From NCBI GenBank assembly GCA_038230775.1, contig JBBRMQ010000037.1:1-23925 (forward strand): a stretch of 23,925 bases of DNA, given 5' to 3'. The stretch's first letter is position 1. Each line of letters begins with the position of its first letter. The notes under the pieces are model-generated. The model was not told the DNA's origin. It searched no databases and worked only from the letters and a program-made list of their open reading frames with translations. Below, piece by piece: positions 7,545-14,836 of this stretch. The stretch is from JBBRMQ01 sp038230775 (lineage in GTDB: Bacteria > Acidobacteriota > Thermoanaerobaculia > Gp7-AA8). The translations under genes were made by a program, and so were the position numbers.

Positions 7545-9860
7545 ATGACAACTGCGCAGGCTAGCTCGTCTTCCGTCGAGCGCGAGCTCGAGTACCGAAA
7601 GAAGCTTTCGGGGATCACGAACCAGATCAATTCGGCCGAATCGATCCCGCACATCCTCATGACGCTCAAGGACAAGATCCTCGAGCTGCTCGACGCTGAA
7701 CGGCTGACCATTTACGCCGTCGACACGAAGAATCAGGAACTTTACTCGCTGCAGAAGATCGGCGACGTGCCGAAAGAGATCCGGGTCCCCAAATCGTTCG
7801 CATCGATTGCCGGGTTTACGGCTCTCGCGCGCAAGACGATCAACATCAAAGACGCGTACGACCCCGCCGAGCTGGCGAAGTTCCATCCGAACCTCAAGTT
7901 CGACCAGCGCTGGGACAAGCAGACCGGCTTCCGCACGAAGGCAGTGCTCGCCGTTCCGATCGCGTTCGAGAAATACCTCCTCGGCGTCGTGCAGCTGATC
8001 AACAAGCGGCACGGCACGGTGTTCACAGCGATGGATGAAGACGGCGCCGAAGAGATCGCCCGCATCCTCGGCATCGCGTTCTACAACCAGCACAAGACGG
8101 CGCGCATGAGCAAGCCGTCGCGCTTCGGCGGTCTGATCGACAAAGGCATCATCTCGGAGAAGGACATCGAGACCGCCGTCAGCACGGCGCGCGTCAACAA
8201 CACGTCCGTCGAAAAGGCGCTCATCGAGGACTACAAAGTTCCCAAAGAAGAGATCGGCGCATCGCTCGCTGCGTTCTACCACACCAGTTTCTTCAACTAC
8301 GACGGCAACTCGACGATCTCGCCGGATCTCAAGGACCGCGTTCCGTCCGAGATGTGGAAGAAGTACATCTGCGCGCCTGTCGAGCGCCGGCCGGGCGTCC
8401 TCATCGTCGCGGTCGACGATCCGCAGGACCTGACACGGCTCGACGGCATCCGCGCGATGAACCTGTCGCCGCGCTACGACTTCATGGTCGGGCTCAAGGA
8501 CGACATTTTCCAGTACATCGCGGCCTCGTACGGCGAGAAGCTCGAAGCCGAAATGAGCGTGGGCGACGGCGACCTTGCCAAGATCATCGACATGCTGGGT
8601 GAAGGGGAAGGTATCGCCGAAGAGGAAGTGAAGGAATCGGAGCCGGAGATCGACGAGACGGACTCCGGCATCGTGCGTCTCGCCAATCAGCTCATCATCG
8701 AGGCGTACAACAAGGGTGCGTCGGACATTCACGTCGAGCCCGACGGCGCAAAGAATCCGTGCGGCATCCGCCTCCGCATCGACGGCGACTGCCAGAAGTT
8801 CATGGAGGTCCCGGGCCCGCATCGCAACGCACTGGTGCAGCGCCTCAAGATCATGGCGAAGCTCGACATCTCCGAGCGCCGCAAGCCGCAGGACGGCAAG
8901 ATCCGTTTCAAGTACACCAAAGGCGTGATCGAGCTCCGCGTCGCCACCATTCCGACCGCCAACGGCAACGAGGACGTCGTCATGCGTATCCTCGCGGCCT
9001 CGAAGCCGCTGCCGATCGAGAAGATGGGCTTCAGCGATTACAACCTCGTGGCGCTCAAAGGCATCCTCGCCAAGCCATACGGCATCTGCCTCGTCTGCGG
9101 CCCGACCGGTTCCGGTAAGACCACCACGCTTCACTCGGCCCTCGGCTTCATCAATACCGAGGATATGAAGATCTGGACGGCGGAGGATCCGGTCGAAATT
9201 ACGCAGAAGGGTCTGCGTCAGGTGCAGGTGCAGCCGAAGATCGACTTCACCTTCGCCGCGGCCATGCGCTCATTCCTGCGCGCCGATCCCGACGTGATCA
9301 TGGTCGGTGAAATGCGTGACCACGAGACGGCCGCCATCGGCATCGAGGCGTCGCTCACGGGTCACCTCGTGTTCTCCACGCTGCACACCAACTCCGCGCC
9401 GGAGACGATCACGCGTCTCCTGGATATGGAGATCGATCCCTTCAACTTCGCCGACGCGCTCCTCGGCATCATGGCGCAGCGGCTGATCCGCGTCCTCTGC
9501 CCGAAGTGCAAGGTGGCGTACCACCCGACCGTGCAGGAGTTCAACACGATCGTCGAGGCCTACGGCGCCGACTATTTCGATCGCACCGGCGTCGACTACA
9601 CGCCCGAGCTGACGCTGTACGTCCCGAACGAAAAGGGTTGCTCCAGCTGCACCATCGGATTCAAAGGCCGTATGGGCGTCCACGAGCTGCTCGTCGGTAC
9701 GGACGAGGTGAAACGCGCCGTGCAGCGCCGGGCTCCCATCGACGAGCTGCGCAAGATTGCCCAGGATCAGGGCATGCGTACATTGTTGCAGGACGCGATC
9801 GAGAAGATGTTCAAGGGCATCTGCGACTACAAGCAGGCGCGGGCGATCGCGGTGAAATAG
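7545..9860 (+). CDS. GAF-domain-fused PilB/GspE-family ATPase
   Basis: A 771-residue cytoplasmic ATPase and a paralogue of the PilB at 3564-5366. Residues about 20-180 form a GAF domain (DAERLTIYAVD, LAVPIAFEKYLLGVVQLINK), a fold that binds small ligands or cyclic nucleotides or senses redox state. A T2SSE_N-like segment follows (193-335, RFGGLIDKGIISEKDI). The core then has ASDIHVEP (392-399), Walker A GPTGSGKTT (519-527, Lys525), Walker B DPDVIMVGEMRD (581-592), a His-box TGHLVFSTLHT, and a zinc site at Cys652, 655, 699 and 702, so all catalytic elements are intact. An acidic linker at 341-372 separates N-domain and motor. CGGAG lies 7 nt before the ATG. It is divergent from the glycosyltransferase by 50 bp. 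It probably drives an alternative or signal-gated pilus or secretion system. Confidence 0.92.
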   Translation: MTTAQASSSSVERELEYRKKLSGITNQINSAESIPHILMTLKDKILELLDAERLTIYAVDTKNQELYSLQKIGDVPKEIRVPKSFASIAGFTALARKTINIKDAYDPAELAKFHPNLKFDQRWDKQTGFRTKAVLAVPIAFEKYLLGVVQLINKRHGTVFTAMDEDGAEEIARILGIAFYNQHKTARMSKPSRFGGLIDKGIISEKDIETAVSTARVNNTSVEKALIEDYKVPKEEIGASLAAFYHTSFFNYDGNSTISPDLKDRVPSEMWKKYICAPVERRPGVLIVAVDDPQDLTRLDGIRAMNLSPRYDFMVGLKDDIFQYIAASYGEKLEAEMSVGDGDLAKIIDMLGEGEGIAEEEVKESEPEIDETDSGIVRLANQLIIEAYNKGASDIHVEPDGAKNPCGIRLRIDGDCQKFMEVPGPHRNALVQRLKIMAKLDISERRKPQDGKIRFKYTKGVIELRVATIPTANGNEDVVMRILAASKPLPIEKMGFSDYNLVALKGILAKPYGICLVCGPTGSGKTTTLHSALGFINTEDMKIWTAEDPVEITQKGLRQVQVQPKIDFTFAAAMRSFLRADPDVIMVGEMRDHETAAIGIEASLTGHLVFSTLHTNSAPETITRLLDMEIDPFNFADALLGIMAQRLIRVLCPKCKVAYHPTVQEFNTIVEAYGADYFDRTGVDYTPELTLYVPNEKGCSSCTIGFKGRMGVHELLVGTDEVKRAVQRRAPIDELRKIAQDQGMRTLLQDAIEKMFKGICDYKQARAIAVK

Positions 9861-9908
9861 GTGTCGGGCCGCCCCTCCGGGTGGCCAGGCCAGCCAGAGG
9901 GCCCACAC
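9861..9908. terminator. GC-rich REP-family hairpin between convergent genes
   Basis: An imperfect inverted repeat fills the gap between the GAF-ATPase stop (9860) and the response-regulator stop (9909). The left arm is about 9861-9886 and the right arm about 9888-9908, centred on GGCCAGGCC. Transcribed from either side it forms a strong GC stem without an obvious U-tract. The right arm carries the same CCCTCTGGCTGGC core, in reverse complement, as the element at 5592-5675. It probably insulates the two convergent transcripts. Confidence 0.55.
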
Positions 9909-10274
9909 TCACTCGCTATCGACCAGCGCCACGATCGCCTTCGTGAACTCGTCGACGTCGAACGGCTTCGAGATCACGAGCTTGACGACGTCGAGGTCGA
10001 GATTCGTCAGAGCCTGCTGTGACACCGCGGAGACCACCGCGATCGGCACATTGATCTTGTTCTCCTTGATGAATTCGATGATCTGGAATCCGTTCAGTTC
10101 CGGAATCATCAAGTCGAGCAGGACCACCGAGTACGTCGTTGCCTTCAGTTTCTCGACCGCGTTACGCCCGTCGGGAGCGACGTCGACCTGGATTCCCTTG
10201 CGAACCAGGAGCTTTTCCACCAGCTTCCGAATGGCGGGATCGTCTTCGACAACGAGGGCGCGCCGCAGGGGCAT
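9909..10274 (-). CDS. Single-domain response regulator (CheY-like receiver)
   Basis: A 121-residue stand-alone receiver domain with no output domain. The acidic pocket is Glu10-Asp11-Asp12 (LVVEDD), the phosphoacceptor is Asp54 in VVLLDLMIPELNG, the switch Ser is Ser82, and the conserved Lys is Lys103 in SKPF, so phosphorylation competence looks complete. Such proteins relay phosphate or bind motor and pilus components; no histidine kinase lies in the window. I chose the ATG at 10274 because the domain begins immediately after it. TAAGAT (10288 to 10283) lies 8 nt upstream and no Shine-Dalgarno is present, suggesting a leaderless transcript. It converges on the GAF-ATPase, so a link to pilus control is only positional. 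Confidence 0.88.
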   Translation of the reverse strand: MPLRRALVVEDDPAIRKLVEKLLVRKGIQVDVAPDGRNAVEKLKATTYSVVLLDLMIPELNGFQIIEFIKENKINVPIAVVSAVSQQALTNLDLDVVKLVISKPFDVDEFTKAIVALVDSE

Positions 10275-10555
10275 GGTGCGGAATCTTAACAGTTGCGTTC
10301 CTAACCTTTCGGCTGGTGGCGCGTCTGACTGGACAAGATGAGACGGATGGCCGTGACTCTGATCCTGCTGATTTCGGTAGGGTCTCGCTACTACGAAGCG
10401 ACAAAACACGCCGCCGTTACCGCCGTGGTGACCTCGATCCTACGGATGCAGTCGTACGCGCCGCTGACCCAGAGCAGTGTTGCGCGTCCGGTGGCAGCGG
10501 GTCGCGACCGCCGTCTCGTCACCTTCCGAAATGCCGTAGCGGATAAGATCGCCGC
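10275..10555. other. Divergent intergenic region, no gene seen
   Basis: These 281 bp separate the response regulator (minus) from the DUF885 gene (plus). A plus-strand frame opening at 10338 runs on into the DUF885 gene out of frame and has no family features, so I do not call it. The only signals I can support are the -10-like hexamers next to each flanking start codon. No repeat or stable hairpin stands out. Confidence 0.5.
10544..10549 (+). promoter_or_regulatory. -10-like TAAGAT directly before the DUF885 start
   Basis: TAAGAT ends 6 nt before the ATG at 10556, and no Shine-Dalgarno lies in between, so a transcript starting about 7 nt after the hexamer would be leaderless. No convincing -35 is seen at 16-18 nt. 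The response regulator on the other side of the gap has the same hexamer (10288 to 10283) 8 nt before its start. Confidence 0.4.
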
Positions 10556-12322
10556 ATGTTCAGCTTGCGTTCCGCCGTCGCTCTTGCTCTCTTCGCGTCT
10601 ACAGTGCTCGCCGCGGACCCCAGCGCATCGGATCTCGACAAGCGTCGCAAGGCGTTTGGCGATCTTCTCAACGAGCAGTGGGAGTACGTGCTCCGTACGA
10701 ATCCGGAGTTTGCTTCGTACCTCGGCGACAAGCGCTACAACGATCGTGTCAGTGACCTGTCCGAAGCTGCGGTCCGGCGCGATGTCGTTGCATCCCGCTC
10801 GTTCCTGAAGCGGGCCGAGGCGATCGGCATCCGCGGGTTTTCCGATCAGGAGACGATCAGCCACGCGCTGTTCACGCGAACGCTGCGCGAAGGGATCGAG
10901 GACGCAGAAATGAAAAACTGGGAGATGCCCGTCTCCCAGATCGACGGCATCCATCTCAACTCGGCGCAACAGCCGGTGTTCCTTCAGTTCGAGACTGTGA
11001 AGGATTACGACGACTATCTGCAGCGCCTCCGCAAGCTGCCGAAGCAATTCGACGAGACGATGGCGAACATGCGCAAGGGCATGCGCGATCGCCTCATGCC
11101 GCCGAAGTATCTCCTGGAGAAAGTGGCGACGCAGGCCGCAGGAATCGCGTCGCAGCCGGCGGAGCAGTCCCCGTTCGCGTTGCCGCTCCAGAACTTTCCG
11201 GCGTCGATCGGCGAGAGCGACCGGACGCGCATCCGCAACGAGTATCTGGAAGCGATCCGCGGCGGCGTGCTGCCCGCGTATCAGCATTTTGCGCAGTTCG
11301 TGAAAGACGAGTACGCGCCGCACGGCCGTCTCGATCCCGGTACCTGGGCCCTTCCGGATGGAGCGAAGCGCTACGCGGTTCGCGTCCGTCACTCGACGAC
11401 GACGAACCTGTCCGTCGATGAGATCCATCAGATCGGTCTTCGCGAGGTCGCGCGCATCGAAGGCGAAATGCTGGTGATCGCGAAGACTCTGGGATTCAAC
11501 GATCTCAAGACATTTCGCGAGTCGTTGAACTCCAATCCGGAGATCCACGCAAAATCGCGCGAGCAGATTCTGGAGCTGTACCGAAAGTACATCGACCAGA
11601 TGTACGCGAAGCTGCCGCAGCTCTTCGGCCGTCTGCCGAAGGCGCGCGTCATCGTCGTTCCGGTCGAAGCATTCCGCGAGAAGGAAGCGTCGGGCGCGCA
11701 GTACGAAACGCCCGCGGCGGACGGCTCGCGACCCGGCCGCGTCGAGGTCAACACGAGCGAGGCTACCTCCCGCAAGACGATCAACATGGAATCGACCGCG
11801 TACCACGAGGGTGTTCCGGGGCATCACATGCAGATCGCGATCGCGCAGGAGCTGACGGGCCTTCCGGAGTTTCGCAAGAACGGCGTGAACTTCACGGCCT
11901 ACGTCGAAGGCTGGGCCTTGTACTCTGAACGCCTGGGCAAGGAAGTGGGCTTCTACCAGAATCCCTACAACGACTACGGCCGGCTGCAGGACGAGATGCT
12001 GCGCGCGATCCGGCTCGTCGTCGACACCGGCGTGCACTCGAAGAAGTGGACACGCCAGCAGATCGTCGATTTCTTCCACGCGCACACCGGCGAGGACGAA
12101 ATCGAAGTGCAGAACGAGACTGACCGCTACATCGTGTGGCCCGGCCAGGCCCTCGGCTACAAGATCGGACAGCTGAAGATCACCGAGCTGCGGGAGCGAG
12201 CGCGAGCGAAGCTCGGCGACCGCTTCGACATCCGCGGCTTTCACGACGAGGTGCTGGGCTCAGGACCGTTGCCGATGGAGGTGCTGGAGCAGCGCATCGA
12301 CGCCTGGATCGCGAAGAGGTAG
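10556..12322 (+). CDS. Secreted DUF885 family zinc-hydrolase-like protein
   Basis: A 588-residue protein with an N-terminal signal peptide (basic start, hydrophobic ALALFASTVLA, cleavage near residue 19-20), so it is periplasmic or secreted. The helical body ends in the hallmarks of the DUF885 family: HEGVPGHH (417-424), YVEGWALYSERLG (449-461, with a candidate third zinc ligand Glu), and PGQALGYKIG near 529-538. HExxxHH-type motifs of this kind suggest a metallopeptidase or ester hydrolase; the substrate is unknown. Length is normal for the family. TAAGAT is 6 nt before the ATG and no Shine-Dalgarno is visible. A small hairpin follows the stop. Confidence 0.87.
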   Translation: MFSLRSAVALALFASTVLAADPSASDLDKRRKAFGDLLNEQWEYVLRTNPEFASYLGDKRYNDRVSDLSEAAVRRDVVASRSFLKRAEAIGIRGFSDQETISHALFTRTLREGIEDAEMKNWEMPVSQIDGIHLNSAQQPVFLQFETVKDYDDYLQRLRKLPKQFDETMANMRKGMRDRLMPPKYLLEKVATQAAGIASQPAEQSPFALPLQNFPASIGESDRTRIRNEYLEAIRGGVLPAYQHFAQFVKDEYAPHGRLDPGTWALPDGAKRYAVRVRHSTTTNLSVDEIHQIGLREVARIEGEMLVIAKTLGFNDLKTFRESLNSNPEIHAKSREQILELYRKYIDQMYAKLPQLFGRLPKARVIVVPVEAFREKEASGAQYETPAADGSRPGRVEVNTSEATSRKTINMESTAYHEGVPGHHMQIAIAQELTGLPEFRKNGVNFTAYVEGWALYSERLGKEVGFYQNPYNDYGRLQDEMLRAIRLVVDTGVHSKKWTRQQIVDFFHAHTGEDEIEVQNETDRYIVWPGQALGYKIGQLKITELRERARAKLGDRFDIRGFHDEVLGSGPLPMEVLEQRIDAWIAKR

Positions 12323-12331
12323 CCCGATACA

Positions 12332-12346
12332 GATCGCGAAGCGATC
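12332..12346. terminator. Small hairpin between convergent DUF885 and hydrolase genes
   Basis: GATCGC at 12332-12337 and GCGATC at 12341-12346 form a 6-bp stem with a GAA loop. It lies in the 47-bp gap between two convergent stop codons and could weakly terminate either transcript. No U-tract follows. The adjacent GGTGGCCCCACAC resembles a fragment of the REP family seen at 9861-9908. Confidence 0.35.
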
Positions 12347-12369
12347 AGGTGGCCCCACACTCTGCGGCG

Positions 12370-13482
12370 TTACTTCAGCTTCTCGATCGCGCGTTTCGCG
12401 TTCTCGTTTTTCGGATCGAGCTCCACCGACTTGCGATAGCTCGCCAGTGCCTTTTCCTTCTCGCCGTTCGCTGCGTACGCCTCGCCGAGGCTGTCGTAGG
12501 CGTTGGCGTTGTTGGGGAAGGTGGTGACGTTGAGCGCAAAGACTCTGATCGCATCCGCGACGCGGCGATCGCGCAGCAGCGTGTAGCCGACCGTATTCAA
12601 GAGCGCGGGCGTGATCTGCTCCTTCGGATAGCGCTTCTGCTCGTCGCGAAAGACGGCGATCGCAGCGTCGGCGCCGTTCGCGCTGGCCTTGATGAGTGCG
12701 GCCAGCGGATTCGGATACAGCACGGTGTGAATCGCCGCGATCACGAGCCCGGGCTCGTCGCGCATCACGACATGGCCGCTGTTCGGCGTCACGATCAGAA
12801 GCGAGTCGGCGCGTTCGGTGACCCATGATCCGTACGTATCGACCGACGTGCGCCGCCACCTGTCGGGCCGATCGATCGAAGCCACGATGAGCGCCATCGG
12901 AACATTCGGCTTGCCGTACTTCAGAAGCTCGCGATAGCCGGAGGCGGCTTCCTTCTTGAGAAATGCCCACTCCGCGATCGGTCCGGGCGGCGCGCCCGCT
13001 AGCGATGACTCCTGCAGCGCCAGGTTCTTGTCGCGGGCCGGGTCGTTGTTGATGAAGACCTCGTTTAGCGGATCGACGAAGACGATGCCGTTCACCTCCG
13101 ACGGATAGGTCTGGTAGAAAACCCGCGCCAGCGCGCCGCCATACGAGTGACCGACGAAGACGACCGGCGTTGCAACCTTCTCGTGCAGCAGCAGATCGTG
13201 CAGCTCGTGAACGATCGCGGCGTACGACCGCTCTCCGTCGACGAAATCCGATTGCCCGTTGCCCGCGCGGTCGTACGCGAAGACGCGTGCGAACTTCGCG
13301 ACCTCCGGGATCACCGGATCCCAGCTGTCGAGCGTTGAGCGGAACCCCGCCTCGAACACGACCGTCGGTCCGGAGCCCTCAGCTCGCACCCGCACTTTGC
13401 GCGATCCGAGGTCGACGATGCGGGTGTCGGCGAGTGCGGTGATGGCGAGGAACGAGAGGATGGCCGCGAAGGCTGGTTTCAT
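12370..13482 (-). CDS. Secreted alpha/beta hydrolase with C-terminal TPR repeats
   Basis: A 370-residue protein starting at the ATG at 13482. An N-terminal signal-like segment (MKPAFAAILSFLAITALA) suggests export. The hydrolase domain (about 24-255) has VVFEAGF as oxyanion region, DRAGNGQSD, nucleophile elbow GHSYGG (111-116, Ser113), an acid candidate Asp137 (VDPLN) and catalytic His237 (NSGHVV). Residues about 290-365 form at least two TPR-like helical pairs (AYDSLGEAYAANGEKEKALA), an uncommon addition to this fold. The substrate is unknown. The ATG overlaps the upstream stop as ATGA and there is no strong Shine-Dalgarno, so translation is probably coupled to the preceding CMD/AhpD-like gene, which must itself be read through a UGA. 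Confidence 0.87.
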   Translation of the reverse strand: MKPAFAAILSFLAITALADTRIVDLGSRKVRVRAEGSGPTVVFEAGFRSTLDSWDPVIPEVAKFARVFAYDRAGNGQSDFVDGERSYAAIVHELHDLLLHEKVATPVVFVGHSYGGALARVFYQTYPSEVNGIVFVDPLNEVFINNDPARDKNLALQESSLAGAPPGPIAEWAFLKKEAASGYRELLKYGKPNVPMALIVASIDRPDRWRRTSVDTYGSWVTERADSLLIVTPNSGHVVMRDEPGLVIAAIHTVLYPNPLAALIKASANGADAAIAVFRDEQKRYPKEQITPALLNTVGYTLLRDRRVADAIRVFALNVTTFPNNANAYDSLGEAYAANGEKEKALASYRKSVELDPKNENAKRAIEKLK

Positions 13483-14018
13483 CGTTTCCACAGTCCCATC
13501 GACCCGATCCGAAGCGCGCGATTGAACTTCGCCGATGCGTTTTCCCACGCCACGACCTCGGTCAGCTCGACCAGCGCGTCGTCGTTAAAATGCTGCCGTA
13601 GCCGGGCGAACAGTTCATCGCTGACTTCACGGCCGGTGATCGTCATGGAGTCGGCGTACTCCAGCGCGAGCCGTTCGACGACGTCGAACAACGGCGACGT
13701 CGCATAGTCGTTGATGGCAAGCAGTTTTTCCTCCGACAGTCCCAGTTCGCTGCCGACCGCAGCGTTGATGTCCTGTCAGAACTCGCACCCGTTGAGAAAC
13801 GCGACGCGGCGATTGATCATCGCCTGCAGCTTCGCGTCGACGAGGCCTGATCCGTCGATTCCGGTCCACATGGCGCGCGCGCCGCGAAAAATCGTCGGCC
13901 TCCGCGCGTACACGAGATGGTTCGCCAGCGGCGCGCCCCACTTCTTGCGCTGCGCTTCGAGCACCGCGCGCACCGGCGGCTCCGCGTCTTCCGGCTTCAC
14001 TCCTTCGATCCGCGCCAT
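13479..14018 (-). CDS. AhpD/CMD-like selenoprotein (CxxU) read through an in-frame UGA
   Basis: One 179-residue protein if the UGA at 13778-13776 is decoded as selenocysteine. Both halves stay in one frame and both belong to the carboxymuconolactone decarboxylase/AhpD-like family. Residues 1-80 run from MARIEGVKPEDA to the redox helix AFLNGCEF; after the UGA come QDINAAVGSELGLSEEKLL, LALEYADSMT, VSDELFARLR and WENASAKFNRALRIGSMGLWK. The UGA replaces the second Cys of CxxC (Cys78, Sec81), the usual reactive residue of AhpD-type peroxidases. A SECIS-like hairpin begins at the UGA. I chose the ATG at 14018 because GGAGG lies 5 nt upstream; the ATG at 14036 has no such site. A thiol/selenol peroxidase or oxidoreductase role is inferred. 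Alternatives are a nonsense-mutated pseudogene or a sequencing error. Confidence 0.82.
13733..13779 (-). promoter_or_regulatory. Bacterial SECIS-like element
   Basis: In the mRNA sense, CUGACAG (13779-13773, containing the UGA) pairs with CUGUCGG (13739-13733) in a 7-bp lower stem with one U-G wobble. A symmetric 8/8 internal loop follows, then a perfect 6-bp upper stem CGCUGC/GCAGCG (13764-13759 with 13753-13748) capped by the pentaloop GGUCG (13758-13754). The loop begins 17 nt after the UGA. As I recall it, E. coli fdhF has a GC-rich upper stem and a GGUCU loop at about 18 nt, the site contacted by SelB. The element lies wholly within the coding sequence, as bacterial SECIS elements must. 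Confidence 0.8.
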
Positions 14019-14023
14019 GGCTG

Positions 14024-14028
14024 CCTCC
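14024..14028 (-). promoter_or_regulatory. Shine-Dalgarno deciding the selenoprotein start
   Basis: GGAGG on the minus strand ends 5 nt before the ATG at 14018. The alternative in-frame ATG at 14036 lies upstream of this site and has no comparable sequence. This makes the 14018 start the better choice. Confidence 0.6.
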
Positions 14029-14074
14029 GTCGTCATGCTATCGCTTCGGAAAGACGCGATACAGTCACGCCGAA

Positions 14075-14833
14075 GTGCCCGAGCTCCCTGAAGTCGAATC
14101 GTTCACGCGCTACTTCGCACGGCACGCGCTGCGGAAGCCGATCGCCCGCGTTCGCGTCCTCGACGACCGCATCCTGGGCCGCACGCGCAAGGCGGCGTTC
14201 GTGCGCGGACTTAACGGACGATCGTTCCGCGCCGTTCGACGTCACGGCAAGCATCTGTTTGCTGACGCCGGCGACACGTGGCTGCATCTGCACTTCGGGA
14301 TGAGCGGCGATCTGTCCTTCTACACCGATGCCGCGCAGCCGCGGTTCGCGCGAATCGTTTTTGATTTTACGGACGGATCGCATCTGGCGTTCGAGGACAT
14401 GCGCCTTTTCGGGCTCGCCGAGCTCTCGGCTGAGCCGGAGACGTTCATCCGCGAATCGGGACTGGGCCCCGATCCGATCGAGATCGGGCTGCGCGAGTTT
14501 CGCGCGCGCCTCCGGACCCGTCGCGCCGCCATCAAGGCGGTTCTTCTATCGCAGGATGTGATCGCCGGCGTCGGCAACCTGTACGCCGACGAGACGTTGT
14601 TCCGGAGCGGGATCGATCCGCGCCGGCACACCGATGCGCTGTCGAGCGGCGAAGTGAAGACGATCTTCACGAACCTTCGCCGCGTTCTCGACGACGCGCT
14701 CGCTTCGCGCAGCCGCGGGTTCATGGTCGAAGAACGGGATGAATCCGCCCCTTGCCCGCGATGCGGCGGGGTGATTGCACGGACAGTTGCCGGCGGGCGC
14801 ACCACGTATTACTGCTCGAGCCATCAGAGGTGA
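14075..14833 (+). CDS. mutM: Formamidopyrimidine-DNA glycosylase / endonuclease VIII family (Fpg/Nei)
   Basis: A 252-residue bifunctional base-excision enzyme that removes oxidised bases (8-oxoguanine, FapyG) and nicks the abasic site. It starts at GTG 14075, confirmed because the catalytic N-terminus must be Pro-Glu: the product reads (M)PELPEVE. Lys59 (HGKH) is the conserved beta-lobe lysine. Met76, Arg110 and Phe112 correspond to the void-filling triad of Fpg. The H2TH region reads GVGNLYADE (165-173). The C-terminal zinc finger has Cys227, Cys230, Cys247 and then His250 where Cys is usual, so it is C3H rather than C4, with Arg242 before it. It is 56 bp divergent from the CMD-like selenoprotein and 3 bp upstream of the Rieske gene, which suggests an oxidative-damage theme. 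Confidence 0.92.
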   Translation: MPELPEVESFTRYFARHALRKPIARVRVLDDRILGRTRKAAFVRGLNGRSFRAVRRHGKHLFADAGDTWLHLHFGMSGDLSFYTDAAQPRFARIVFDFTDGSHLAFEDMRLFGLAELSAEPETFIRESGLGPDPIEIGLREFRARLRTRRAAIKAVLLSQDVIAGVGNLYADETLFRSGIDPRRHTDALSSGEVKTIFTNLRRVLDDALASRSRGFMVEERDESAPCPRCGGVIARTVAGGRTTYYCSSHQR

Positions 14834-14836
14834 AGA

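Noticed and set aside
7491..9134. 547-codon minus-strand frame opposite the GAF-ATPase
   Set aside because: It mirrors conserved ATPase codons and has the low-complexity Arg/Asp/Val composition typical of shadow frames. No start signal or motif supports it.
10338..10555. Small membrane-peptide gene starting MRRMAVTLILLISVG
   Set aside because: The hydrophobic start is suggestive, but the frame has no Shine-Dalgarno and runs far into the DUF885 gene out of frame; after about 15 residues the composition is non-descript.
10391..12244. 617-codon open frame on the minus strand opposite the DUF885 gene
   Set aside because: It is antisense to a well-supported family with an HEGVPGHH motif. Its translation is Arg/Val/Leu-rich without family features, a common artefact of high-GC codon use.
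13479..14036. Two separate small genes (14036-13776 and 13691-13479) or a broken pseudogene
   Set aside because: The two parts are in one frame and form one CMD domain with nothing missing. The only lesion is a TGA at the catalytic Cys, followed by a SECIS-like hairpin. Random decay would not choose that codon or leave the rest intact.
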